From UBA2040 sp041674745 (GTDB taxonomy: Bacteria > Bacteroidota > Bacteroidia > Flavobacteriales_D > Crocinitomicaceae): a stretch of 64,000 nucleotides of DNA. The notes beneath the pieces were generated by a model. It had not been told where the DNA came from and ran no database searches. It saw nothing but the letters and a program-made list of their open reading frames with translations. The DNA lies in the NCBI GenBank assembly GCA_041674745.1, contig JBAYVD010000002.1:124001-188000 (forward strand). Reading direction: 5' to 3'. The position numbers and the translations under genes were made by a program. Below are positions 24,998 through 33,726 of the stretch, in pieces. Every line of letters begins with the position of its first letter. Positions within the stretch are counted from its first letter, which is position 1.

Positions 24998-26959
24998 TTG
25001 AAGCATCTCGTTCTCATAGTGTTATTTTCCTCAGCTTTTTATGCGTACGCTCAAGTGCGTGAACAAGAAGTTGAGGAAATTCATGTCAACGCTGTTCAGC
25101 AAGAAAAAATGAGAATGAGTTTGAATACCAATAGTTTGGATCGGAAAAGCATTCAAGAAACGCAACCAGAAGATGTGGGTGTATTGATGCAAAAGTTTCC
25201 TGGGATATCCTTGAAATCTTATGGCGGTTTGGGTGGTTTAAAAACGTTTTCTTCTCGAGGATTGGGCGCACAACATACGTCAATTGTTCAAGATGGATTT
25301 TTGTTGCAAAATGCGCAAGTAGGCCAAATCAATTTAGGCCAAGTGCAAACCAGTAATCTCGAGAAAATTCAATTCGGTGCAAAATCAGGAAATGAAATAC
25401 TTCCCATTTCAGCGCTAATCAATGGTTCAAACTTATCATTTTCAACTTTTGAAGGAACTGCTTTTTTCAATGCTACAAAAGTTCGTATTTGTTCAAAACA
25501 AGGATCATTTGGTCAGTGGGATGAATATGCCGCTTTCCATTTATCTAAAGAAAGAATCGGATTGACGATACACGGTAAATTCAGGAAAGCAATTGGGAAT
25601 TATCCGTATCAGCTGAAAATAGGCAATTACACCTATGACGGAATCCAAAAAAACAACCAATTGGAAGAAGTATACAGCGGTGCCAGTTTATTTATTCGTC
25701 CAACTAGTTTTAAAAAACCCATCCGAATCATTTACCGTAATTCCTTCATAGATCAAGGTTTGCCAGGTGCCATTGTTTTGTACAATTCTTACGGAAAACA
25801 ATACTTGAATACACAGCAACACCAAATTTCAGCTGATTACCATACCAAATGGAACTTAACGGAGGTTCGGTATTATGGCGCATATCAATGGGACAAACAA
25901 ATCTACACGGATTCAACATACTTGAACCAATTCAATTTTTTGCAAAAAACCTATCAACAAGAAAATGCAAGTGCAGGGTTGAGTTTGCAGAAAAATAAAT
26001 TTGGTGAATTGATTCAATTTTACGGAGGTTTGGAAGAGCGCTATTCGAAATTACATTTTGGCGGGAATGATTCTATTCAACCCGAACGTCTTCAAACGTT
26101 TACGACAGCAGGACTAAAAATCAATGAAAAAAAGTTCCTCGTAGACATTCGCTTGAGTTATTCTTTGGTACATGAAAATAATTCTCAAGTAAACTCCATT
26201 CGAAATTTGGTTTCACCGGTAGTTCATTTTGAATTAAAAGAAAGGGGGAAATTCAATTGGAAAATGGGATTGTTTGCGGCCATTACGAATCGTTTGCCCA
26301 GTTTTAATGAATTGTTTTATTCACAAGTTGGAAACAAACAGCTTCAACCAGAAATAGCGCAACAAATTCGTCTTTCCAATGGTTTTTCAAAAGCGCACAA
26401 AAAATGGTTTTTCACGACCAAAATTGACCTTTACTACAATTCTATCAAGAATAAAATTTTAACGATTCCGACCAAAAATTTATTTGTTTGGTCCATTCAA
26501 AATATTGGTAAAGTTAGCGCGCGTGGACTCGATCTTGTACAAACGTTTGATTATTCCTTCAATTCAAAATGGAAAATGGGTGTGCAAGCCAATTACAGTT
26601 TTCAATATTGCTTGGATCGAACGGACAAATCATCCCCGAGTTACAACCATCAATTGGCGTATATTCCAATGCATTCGGGAACAGGAGATTTGTCCATTTA
26701 TCGAAATAAAACAGGCTTGCGATTCTCCGGAGTTTGGGTAGGCGAGCGATATAGTTTGAATCAAAATATTTCTGCCAATCTTTTGCCTTCGTTCGCCACC
26801 TTGGACATTTCACTTTTTCAAGGTTTCAAAGTAAAAGACAAGCATGCCTTTCAACTTCAATTTCAAATTAAAAATTGCTTCAATTCCTCCTATACCTATG
26901 TGCGTAGTTTCGTCATGCCAGGAAGAAATTATTTAATCTCATTGTCATATGAATTATAG
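24998..26959 (+). CDS. TonB-dependent receptor, probable vitamin B12 transporter (BtuB-like)
   Basis: The 653-residue outer-membrane protein has a signal peptide (VLFSSAFYAYAQ), a possible TonB box near EEIHVNA, an N-terminal plug domain (about 45-145; LMQKFPGISLKSYGGLGG, FSSRGLGAQHTSIVQDG) and a C-terminal 22-strand-type barrel ending in a terminal beta strand (RNYLISLSYEL). It takes up a ligand with energy from TonB-ExbBD. The ligand is inferred to be cobalamin from the riboswitch and the BtuG-like neighbour. The start is a TTG that directly follows the previous stop with no gap; there is no nearby ATG and the TTG gives a perfect signal peptide. The 3' end overlaps the next gene by 11 bases. 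Confidence 0.88.
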   Translation: MKHLVLIVLFSSAFYAYAQVREQEVEEIHVNAVQQEKMRMSLNTNSLDRKSIQETQPEDVGVLMQKFPGISLKSYGGLGGLKTFSSRGLGAQHTSIVQDGFLLQNAQVGQINLGQVQTSNLEKIQFGAKSGNEILPISALINGSNLSFSTFEGTAFFNATKVRICSKQGSFGQWDEYAAFHLSKERIGLTIHGKFRKAIGNYPYQLKIGNYTYDGIQKNNQLEEVYSGASLFIRPTSFKKPIRIIYRNSFIDQGLPGAIVLYNSYGKQYLNTQQHQISADYHTKWNLTEVRYYGAYQWDKQIYTDSTYLNQFNFLQKTYQQENASAGLSLQKNKFGELIQFYGGLEERYSKLHFGGNDSIQPERLQTFTTAGLKINEKKFLVDIRLSYSLVHENNSQVNSIRNLVSPVVHFELKERGKFNWKMGLFAAITNRLPSFNELFYSQVGNKQLQPEIAQQIRLSNGFSKAHKKWFFTTKIDLYYNSIKNKILTIPTKNLFVWSIQNIGKVSARGLDLVQTFDYSFNSKWKMGVQANYSFQYCLDRTDKSSPSYNHQLAYIPMHSGTGDLSIYRNKTGLRFSGVWVGERYSLNQNISANLLPSFATLDISLFQGFKVKDKHAFQLQFQIKNCFNSSYTYVRSFVMPGRNYLISLSYEL

Positions 26960-28028
26960 ACTACAAATGTTCACCATCCGATTGATTAGCTTGATTTTAG
27001 TTGTTGCTTTCATCAGCAGCTGCAAAAAAGAACAAGTTCAACCTGTAGATTCAAACACCCAGAAATTGGCCAACTGTTTGTTGATTTTGAATGAGGGATT
27101 GTTTCAACAGAACAATGCAAGTGTTTCCAAAATCGATTTAAGCTCTGGACTCATCAATTCCTCCTTTTTTGAAGACAAAACCGGTCGACCGTTAGGAGAC
27201 ACCGGCAATGATATAAAAATGTACCAAGGAAAAATTTTTATCGTCACCAACGTTTCTTCCACCTTGGAAATTTTAGATGCAACAACTGGTGCATCCATCA
27301 AACAAATCTCCATGGTAAGCAATGGAATACCAAAACAACCACGCTATATTACATTCCAAGGAAACAAGGGTTATATATCCTGTTTTGACGGGTATGTTGA
27401 CGTTTTGGATTTAAGTTCTTTAACGATCAGCAAAAGAATCAAAGTCGGTGAAAACCCAGAGCAATTGGCGGTTAGTAATAATAAATTGTATGTAGCCAAT
27501 TCGGGTGGATTGAATTTTCCCAATTTAGATTCTACAGTAAGTGTCATTTCTCTAAATGCTGAATTAGAAATATGCAAAATTACGGTTGGAAAAAACCCAG
27601 GTTCTTTGCTCGTGGATGGGCAAGGCGATGTATATGTCGTGAGTCGAGGTGATTTTGGAAGTAATCCAAGTCGTTTGCACCGTATTTCTTCGATTTCAGA
27701 CACAAAAGAACAAACTTTCAGCTTCGAGGCCGATCGCATTTGCCTGATGAACGATCAACTTTTAGTTTCATATTTATCCGTAGGAATCACCAAAATATTA
27801 AAGCTAAATGTGTTAAATGAAAGTGTCGTTTCTACCGATTGCCTGGATTTAACTCAAGTACAAACCTTTTATGGTTTTCAATTCGAACCATTGCAAAACA
27901 AACTGTATTGCTTTGATGCTCAAGGCTATGTTAATACAGGGAAAATTCATGAATTTGACTCGAACGGAAATTATTTGACAAATCACACCGTTGGGTTAAT
28001 TCCAAATCAACTCCTTTACTATGAATAA
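26949..28028 (+). CDS. BtuG-like seven-bladed propeller surface lipoprotein (DUF5074/YncE-like)
   Basis: The 359-residue protein has a lipoprotein signal (AFISSC, Cys about 25) and then a YncE-like beta-propeller with repeats such as VSKIDLSSG, FIVTNVSSTLEILDATTG, GYISCFDGYVDVLDLSS and LYVANSGG. Bacteroides BtuG proteins have this fold, sit on the cell surface over BtuB and bind B12 with very high affinity. The gene starts inside the end of the TonB receptor gene (11-base overlap) and overlaps the next gene by eight bases. An ATG at 26967 would give a shorter signal of the usual length. B12 binding here is inferred from fold and context. Confidence 0.85.
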   Translation: MNYRLQMFTIRLISLILVVAFISSCKKEQVQPVDSNTQKLANCLLILNEGLFQQNNASVSKIDLSSGLINSSFFEDKTGRPLGDTGNDIKMYQGKIFIVTNVSSTLEILDATTGASIKQISMVSNGIPKQPRYITFQGNKGYISCFDGYVDVLDLSSLTISKRIKVGENPEQLAVSNNKLYVANSGGLNFPNLDSTVSVISLNAELEICKITVGKNPGSLLVDGQGDVYVVSRGDFGSNPSRLHRISSISDTKEQTFSFEADRICLMNDQLLVSYLSVGITKILKLNVLNESVVSTDCLDLTQVQTFYGFQFEPLQNKLYCFDAQGYVNTGKIHEFDSNGNYLTNHTVGLIPNQLLYYE

Positions 28029-28992
28029 ATCAATATTATTCCTTTGCTTCATTTGTATGACCCAAATCGGATGGTCGCAAAGTTTCCCACCAGCAGCAGG
28101 ACAACCTGGTTCGACGGCTATCCATAAAGATTCATCGGTTTTTATTGCGTGGGCAAATACATGTACTGTCACACGTGGTTTCATGCAAATTGACCATCCC
28201 GAATTTGGTTACGCTAGTTTCGGTAGTGACAATAATGGGGCAGGAGTCGCGGAAGGTAATTCAACCGACATCGTTTCGCTCGGTGATGCAGGAAGCGCTA
28301 TATTAAATTTTTATCCACCCATTAAAAATGGAATAGGTCCTGATTTTGCCGTTTTTGAAAATGGATTTACGGATAACTACATGGAATTGGCTTTTGTAGA
28401 AGTGAGCTCCAATGGAATAGATTTCTATCGATTTCCAGCCTATTCTGAAACACCATTAGTGCCTCAATTGACCAATGGATCCTTCGGTAATTGCTCGTTT
28501 GTTCACAATTTAGCCGGTAAATATCGACAAGGTTTCGGAACTCCTTTTGACTTACAAGAATTGGATTCAATAGGCAATTTAGATCTGAATGCAATCACGC
28601 ATGTCAAACTAATTGACGTGGTCGGCGTGGTGGATTCCACCTACGGAAGTTGGGATTGTTTGGGCAGATTAATTAATGATCCTTGGCCAACGAATTTTGA
28701 GTCGGGTGGATTCGATTTGGATGGAATAGGGGTGATTCATCAAGGCGAAATGAATATTAGTGAACAATCACTAACTTATAACCTGTTTCCAAACCCTACT
28801 AATAATCAATTATTTATCATTACCTCTACACCCACTGACTTACAATTAATAAACGCGCAAGGCAAGGTACTTCATCAAACCTTTCAACAAAGGAAAATCA
28901 CAGTAAATTTAGAAAATCTTGATGCTGGTATCTATTATGTCCAGTTAACTAGCGGAAGCCACAACACAATTGAGAAAATTCGCAAACTTTAA
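28021..28992 (+). CDS. T9SS-sorted secreted protein of unknown function, last gene of the B12 operon
   Basis: The 323-residue protein has a signal peptide (MTQIGWSQ), a beta-rich central domain (about 25-245) with conserved-looking SLGDAGSAILNF, GPDFAVFENGF and FVEVSSNGIDFYRFP, and a C-terminal T9SS type A sorting domain (about 250-323; YNLFPNPTNNQLFII, AGIYYVQL, KIRKL). The central domain belongs to a widespread secreted family in Bacteroidota whose biochemical role I do not know. Because it is translationally coupled to the BtuG-like gene and controlled by the same riboswitch, a surface role in corrinoid binding or handling is suggested. It ends in a four-base overlap with the convergent lipid kinase gene. 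Confidence 0.8.
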   Translation: MNKSILFLCFICMTQIGWSQSFPPAAGQPGSTAIHKDSSVFIAWANTCTVTRGFMQIDHPEFGYASFGSDNNGAGVAEGNSTDIVSLGDAGSAILNFYPPIKNGIGPDFAVFENGFTDNYMELAFVEVSSNGIDFYRFPAYSETPLVPQLTNGSFGNCSFVHNLAGKYRQGFGTPFDLQELDSIGNLDLNAITHVKLIDVVGVVDSTYGSWDCLGRLINDPWPTNFESGGFDLDGIGVIHQGEMNISEQSLTYNLFPNPTNNQLFIITSTPTDLQLINAQGKVLHQTFQQRKITVNLENLDAGIYYVQLTSGSHNTIEKIRKL

Positions 28993-29882
28993 ATTAAAAG
29001 TTTCAGAACACCTTTTTCAATGGTAAAATTCACGTTGCCGGAGCCTATGTTTTCACCATCCAATTCAGTATAGAGCGTTTGACTTTGGATATTGATACGA
29101 ATTTCTTCTGTTTGAAAATAATGAACGTTCGGATGATTGATTTTTAGTCCTTTTTTTAATCGCCCAATATTTTGGATATAATCCCAAAAGGTAACTTCGC
29201 CCAACAAAGTAACATTCAATTTGCCATCGTCCATTTTTGCTTCAGGATTAATAAACAAACCATGACCGAATGCTCTGCCATTGCAAACAGCCATCAACAT
29301 TAATTTACCTTCGTAATTGAATTCGGCGCACTGAATCTGAACGCTTCGTTTTTTGAAATACATAAATGATTGCAAGATGGCCAAAGCGTAGGCAATTTTT
29401 CCATGGAGACGAATGTTTGTCCTCATTATTTCTAACTGCTGCACAACATAGCCATCAAAACCAATTCCGGCAATGTTCAGTGCATAAGAAATGCTGTCAT
29501 TCAATTGAACTTTACAAATATCAATCTGCTTGTGTCGTTGGTTTTTAATTGAGGCTATAAAAATATCCGGCTGAAATTCACCCACCATTTTCTGAAAATC
29601 GTTTCCAGTTCCATTGGGTACAATACCAAAAAGAATAGCACTTTTATTCATTGATAGCTGAATTCCGTTTAAGACTTCATTGCAGGTGCCGTCGCCACCT
29701 ACTGCAATCACAGCTTGAAATCCGGAATCGGAGACTTGTTTCGCCAATTGTATGGATTGTTTGGCTTTTTCAGTGAAAAAGAAATGGCAATCCAATTCCG
29801 CATCGAGTTTCGCTAATCGAATCGTCTCATCGGATGCAGGATTCAGTTTACGACTGCTATTGATAATAAAGGCCACTTTCAT
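28989..29882 (-). CDS. Diacylglycerol/lipid kinase family protein (DgkB/YegS-like)
   Basis: The 297-residue cytoplasmic protein has an N-terminal DAGK catalytic domain with the phosphate-binding loop VGGDGTCNEV (about 61-70) and PNGTGNDF (about 90-97), and the C-terminal beta-sandwich domain of the family ending TELDGENIGSG. Such enzymes phosphorylate diacylglycerol, undecaprenol or sphingoid lipids with ATP; the substrate cannot be told from the sequence. It overlaps the end of the B12 operon tail-to-tail by four bases and has no recognisable partner gene. Length and motifs are typical. Confidence 0.92.
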   Translation of the reverse strand: MKVAFIINSSRKLNPASDETIRLAKLDAELDCHFFFTEKAKQSIQLAKQVSDSGFQAVIAVGGDGTCNEVLNGIQLSMNKSAILFGIVPNGTGNDFQKMVGEFQPDIFIASIKNQRHKQIDICKVQLNDSISYALNIAGIGFDGYVVQQLEIMRTNIRLHGKIAYALAILQSFMYFKKRSVQIQCAEFNYEGKLMLMAVCNGRAFGHGLFINPEAKMDDGKLNVTLLGEVTFWDYIQNIGRLKKGLKINHPNVHYFQTEEIRINIQSQTLYTELDGENIGSGNVNFTIEKGVLKLLI

Positions 29883-29935
29883 TCTGTTTCGAAAATAACT
29901 TTATTTCCTGATTAATTTTCTTTTTCTTTGTTGGT

Positions 29936-30517
29936 ATGAGCAAATTAAACGCTGATTATTGGTCATCTCGGTATCAACAAAATGATGCGATATGGGATTT
30001 AGGAGAAGTTTCTCCTCCTTTAAAATCTTATATCGACCAGCTTTCCAATAAAGACATTAAGATTTTGATTCCAGGATGTGGCCGCGCGTATGAGGGCATT
30101 TATTTATGGAATCAAGGATTTAAGAACGTTTACTTGGCTGACTTTTCTCCTGAAGCGATACGATCCATTCAGAAAAACTTACCAGAACTTCCTAAAAATC
30201 AGATTCTACAAAAAGATTTCTTTACGATTGACGGTCAATTTGATTTGTTAGTGGAACAAACGATGTTTTGCGCCATCGATCCTTCTTTGCGAGAAAAATA
30301 CATTCAGAAAACGTCAGAATTACTGGGTTTCAATGGCAAAATGGTCGGACTTCTTTTCAACCGTGCATTTGAAGGAGGTCCACCATTCGGAGGATCCAAA
30401 CAGGAATATGAAGAACTATTTTCAACGTATTACCAACTAAAAATCATGGATGAATGCTACAATTCCGTTGCACCCAGAAAGGGAACCGAATTATTTTTCA
30501 TTGCTTTGAAGAAATAA
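29936..30517 (+). CDS. TPMT-family SAM-dependent methyltransferase
   Basis: The 193-residue protein resembles thiopurine S-methyltransferase: an N-terminal WSSRYQQNDAIWDLG segment, the SAM-binding motif I ILIPGCGRAYEG, an acidic VYLADFS motif II, EQTMFCAI and GGPPFGG. Such enzymes methylate thiols, halides or selenium and tellurium compounds. A -7-like box with one mismatch (TTTCTTTG, 29923-29930) lies five bases before the ATG. It stands alone between the lipid kinase gene (divergent) and moxR (convergent). The substrate is unknown. Confidence 0.88.
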   Translation: MSKLNADYWSSRYQQNDAIWDLGEVSPPLKSYIDQLSNKDIKILIPGCGRAYEGIYLWNQGFKNVYLADFSPEAIRSIQKNLPELPKNQILQKDFFTIDGQFDLLVEQTMFCAIDPSLREKYIQKTSELLGFNGKMVGLLFNRAFEGGPPFGGSKQEYEELFSTYYQLKIMDECYNSVAPRKGTELFFIALKK

Positions 30518-30523
30518 ACTGTA

Positions 30524-31477
30524 TTAGAGTAATTCTTGGATAATTCTATCCATGCTGTATCCTTCTGCTTCAGCCCGGTAATTTCTTACCAAACGGTGTC
30601 GAAGAATCGGTAAGGCGACTGCTTTCACATCTTCAATATCGGGAGAATATTTCCCTCTTAGTGCAGCATGACATTTTGCTCCAATAATCAAGTTTTGAGA
30701 AGCTCTTGGACCGGCACCCCACGTTATAAAATCTTTCGTTATTTTGGGAGCCAATTCACTATTCACGCGAGTTTTACCGACCAATTTAACCGCGTATTCT
30801 AACACATTGTCTGGAACAGGAATACGACGAATCAATTTTTGGTATTCACTGATTTGATCACCTGAAACGATTTGTTGCAAGGTTGTTTCTTCCAAAGAAG
30901 TAGTGGCGCGGACAATGGCCATTTCTTCCTCAAACGTAGGATAATCTACCCAAATATTAAACATAAAACGGTCCAACTGTGCTTCTGGCAATGGATAGGT
31001 TCCCTCTTGTTCAATCGGGTTTTGCGTCGCTAAAACGAAGAAAGGGTGGGGAAGTGGGAAGTTTTGTCCAGCTGTCGTAACGGAACGCTCTTGCATGGCT
31101 TCCAACAACGCTGCTTGCGTTTTTGGCGGTGTTCGGTTTATTTCATCTGCCAATACAATATTTGCAAACAAAGGGCCTTTTAAAAATTTAAAATTTCTGC
31201 TTTCATCCAATATTTCAGAACCTATAATATCAGAAGGCATTAAATCTGGCGTAAACTGGATACGATTAAAAGTCAAACCCAAGGTTTGAGCAATCGTATT
31301 TACCAACAATGTTTTTGCCAACCCTGGCACACCCACCAACAAACAATGACCTTTAGAAAAAATGGATATCAATACTTGATCTACCACGTCATCTTGACCA
31401 ACAATTACTTTGTGTATTTCACTCTTTAATTTTTGGTAATCTACGACCAATTGATCCAATGCAGCAACGTCCGACAT
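30524..31477 (-). CDS. MoxR-family AAA+ ATPase
   Basis: The 317-residue cytoplasmic ATPase shows Walker A GVPGLAKT (about 44-51), Walker B VLADEINR, the sensor region ATQNPIEQEGTYPLPEAQLDRF, and a C-terminal lid. MoxR proteins act as chaperone-like ATPases that help assemble or activate protein complexes, often with VWA-domain partners. Here it is the last gene after three periplasmic foldase genes on the same strand, 34 bases downstream of the last. No VWA partner is in the window. Length and motifs are typical. Confidence 0.94.
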   Translation of the reverse strand: MSDVAALDQLVVDYQKLKSEIHKVIVGQDDVVDQVLISIFSKGHCLLVGVPGLAKTLLVNTIAQTLGLTFNRIQFTPDLMPSDIIGSEILDESRNFKFLKGPLFANIVLADEINRTPPKTQAALLEAMQERSVTTAGQNFPLPHPFFVLATQNPIEQEGTYPLPEAQLDRFMFNIWVDYPTFEEEMAIVRATTSLEETTLQQIVSGDQISEYQKLIRRIPVPDNVLEYAVKLVGKTRVNSELAPKITKDFITWGAGPRASQNLIIGAKCHAALRGKYSPDIEDVKAVALPILRHRLVRNYRAEAEGYSMDRIIQELL

Positions 31478-31511
31478 AAATTTTAAAATATTTTATAGTA
31501 AAGTTAAAGCT

Positions 31512-32864
31512 CTATTTGATAATCCACTGATTTCGAAAATCGCAATTCACGTAAGCAGGATCAATATTGACATAGGCATTTACAATTTTTCCTTTCGCCC
31601 AATTTGTAAGCGTTTCTTCTTTTTTCTTATTCTCCGCGGCTCTTTTAATCAAAGTATAATCGTCTTTCATATTCGCCAAATGTGGCTCTGTACGATTCAT
31701 CAAACGAACGATTCGGATTCCTTGTTTTCTTTCGATGTAATTACCGTACAAGCTTGGCGATGTAAATTGTCCTAGTTCCAAAGCATCTGTCAACAAATAA
31801 ATTTGTTGATCAATTTCATTCAAATCTTCGGTGCTCCACGTTTGCTCACCCGTAATCGGGTTGGTAATAATTCCTTTGTTTTGTTTCGTAGCGTCATCAT
31901 TTGAATATTGAATTACTGCTTGTTCCCACGTCAATTCTTTCGAAACCAATTTGGCATAACAAGTATCCATTCGATAAGAAGCATTTTCCAACTCACTGTT
32001 GCTAAATTTTGGAATCAATAAAATGTGTTGACATTTATAATCGTCCCCTTTTCTATCCAACAATTTTACGATATGGTAACCGTAATCTGTTTCAAAAACC
32101 GGTGAAACTTCGCCCACTTTCAAACTAAAAACGGTCGCTTCAAATTGTGGTACCATCATACCTCGCGTAGCCTCCAATTTACCTCCTTCTTTCGCACTCC
32201 CAGGATCTTCAGAATTGATTCTGGCTTGTGTATCAAAACTTTTTCCAGCCAAAATGCCCTTTCTGATTTCCTCTAATCTATTGTATGCAATACTCTTATC
32301 TTGTTTCGTGATTTCAGGATAAATAACAATTTGTTGAAAGCCCAATGATGCATTAATCAATGGTATGCTGTCTTTTGGCAAATTATCAAAAAAGGCTTGA
32401 ACTTCTTTTGGAGTAACACTGATATCTTCTGTAATGGTACGTTCCATTTCTTGCGTCAACAATCGGTCGCGGATGATTTCTCTGAACTCGTCCTTAATTT
32501 GGCTTTTGGTTTTGCCGTAAAAGGCTTCCATTTTTACCGTACCTCCAATCTGATTTTCAATCACCCGTAAACGGTTTTCCATTTCACCTTCTACCTGCGC
32601 ATCTTGAATGACAACACTATCTAAAATAGCTTGGTTGAGCATCAAATTTTGATACATTAAATCTTCTAAAATTGTACAATCAGCATTTACCGGCACCTCT
32701 ATTTTTGCCTGAATCATCTGCAATTTTTGAGATTGGATATCAGAAAGCAAAATGATTTTATCACCTATTTGAGCCACAATTTTATCAATTGGCATCGGTT
32801 TTTCTTGAGCCGAAACAAACGTGGTTAAAAAAAGGAGTAAACTAAAAATTGATTTGTACTTCAT
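31512..32864 (-). CDS. SurA-like periplasmic peptidyl-prolyl isomerase
   Basis: The 450-residue protein has a signal peptide (FVSAQ), a SurA-type N-terminal chaperone domain (about 24-170; VAQIGDKIILLSDIQSQ) and two parvulin-like domains. The first (about 178-275) has GFQQIVIYPE, SEDPGSAKEGGKL and YGYHIVKLLDRK. The second (about 278-395) is more divergent (CQHILLIPK, GIRIVRL). It should assist folding of outer-membrane proteins in the periplasm. Its first 23 bases overlap the end of the upstream foldase gene. The symbol surA is not assigned because related PPIases occur side by side here. Confidence 0.9.
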   Translation of the reverse strand: MKYKSIFSLLLFLTTFVSAQEKPMPIDKIVAQIGDKIILLSDIQSQKLQMIQAKIEVPVNADCTILEDLMYQNLMLNQAILDSVVIQDAQVEGEMENRLRVIENQIGGTVKMEAFYGKTKSQIKDEFREIIRDRLLTQEMERTITEDISVTPKEVQAFFDNLPKDSIPLINASLGFQQIVIYPEITKQDKSIAYNRLEEIRKGILAGKSFDTQARINSEDPGSAKEGGKLEATRGMMVPQFEATVFSLKVGEVSPVFETDYGYHIVKLLDRKGDDYKCQHILLIPKFSNSELENASYRMDTCYAKLVSKELTWEQAVIQYSNDDATKQNKGIITNPITGEQTWSTEDLNEIDQQIYLLTDALELGQFTSPSLYGNYIERKQGIRIVRLMNRTEPHLANMKDDYTLIKRAAENKKKEETLTNWAKGKIVNAYVNIDPAYVNCDFRNQWIIK

Positions 32865-33726
32865 GCTTTTTCTTTAAATTCTCTTTTAAGGTGTTTTCCA
32901 CCTCATTTCTTCTATTGTTCAATCTTTGTGCCATTAAACGTTCCTTGATTTGACTTTTCACAAATTCAAATGGTGGATGGTCACTTTTTAATTTATAATC
33001 TAAAATATTCAAGAAATACACATAACCTTGATCAGAAAAATAAGTTTTTGTTCTATTCAATACCAAATTTTCTTTGTTGATGGATTTCAAGGCTATTTTG
33101 TTTCTCAATTCTTGAAATAATATCCAATTTTCATCATCGAAATAAAAATCATCTGCGTAAAGTTTCGCATAAGATTCGATTTGCGCTACGTCTTTATCAT
33201 TTTTTAACAGGTAGGCGCTTTTTATTTCGTCCATTTTAGGTGCATCTACCGGTAACTTGATGAATAGTGCTTTTACGATGAAATCATCTAGACTGAACTC
33301 CTCCAAGTGATCATTGAAATACTTTTCCAAATCTCCATCCGTAAAAGTAGTGTCTACTTTTTTCATTAATTCATTTTCGGTCAAGAAATATTGTGCCAAT
33401 TCTCCTTGGAAAAGTTGAGAACGGAATTCCGCTAATTTCGATTTTTCAGAATCAGAAGCGGCCAATTCATCTTGCATCATCATGGCGTTGGTCCACGTTT
33501 CAACAAAGGCTAATTTATCCTGAGTTTTATTAATATCATACCCCAAATGCGCCATCAACTTGCGCGCCTCGCTCATCGATAATTCATGATCGTTTACGCT
33601 CGCTATTATTGAATCATCTGAGCAAGCAACAAAAAGTAGTGACATACAAATAAGGGCCGCCCAAAAGCCGCCCTTACTTATTTTAATTTTTATGTTATTT
33701 CCCAAGAGAATACAAAACTTCTTCAT
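32842..33726 (-). CDS. Foldase-like lipoprotein lacking a parvulin domain
   Basis: The 294-residue protein has a lipoprotein signal (SLLFVAC, Cys about 35) preceded by an unusually long basic N-terminus, followed by a helical SurA/PrsA-type chaperone domain (SVNDHELSMSEARKLM, then a long helical region). No recognisable parvulin isomerase core is present (no GG.L...FGYHI pattern). It is therefore probably a holdase-type chaperone anchored in a membrane. It lies between two PPIase genes and overlaps both, by 32 and 23 bases. A start at the internal ATG near 33645 would give a very short signal, so the longer start is kept. Confidence 0.8.
   Translation of the reverse strand: MKKFCILLGNNIKIKISKGGFWAALICMSLLFVACSDDSIIASVNDHELSMSEARKLMAHLGYDINKTQDKLAFVETWTNAMMMQDELAASDSEKSKLAEFRSQLFQGELAQYFLTENELMKKVDTTFTDGDLEKYFNDHLEEFSLDDFIVKALFIKLPVDAPKMDEIKSAYLLKNDKDVAQIESYAKLYADDFYFDDENWILFQELRNKIALKSINKENLVLNRTKTYFSDQGYVYFLNILDYKLKSDHPPFEFVKSQIKERLMAQRLNNRRNEVENTLKENLKKKHEVQINF

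Noticed and set aside
32842..33726. Internal ATG near 33645 as the start of the foldase-like lipoprotein
   Set aside because: It would leave a signal of about seven residues before the lipobox Cys, too short for export.
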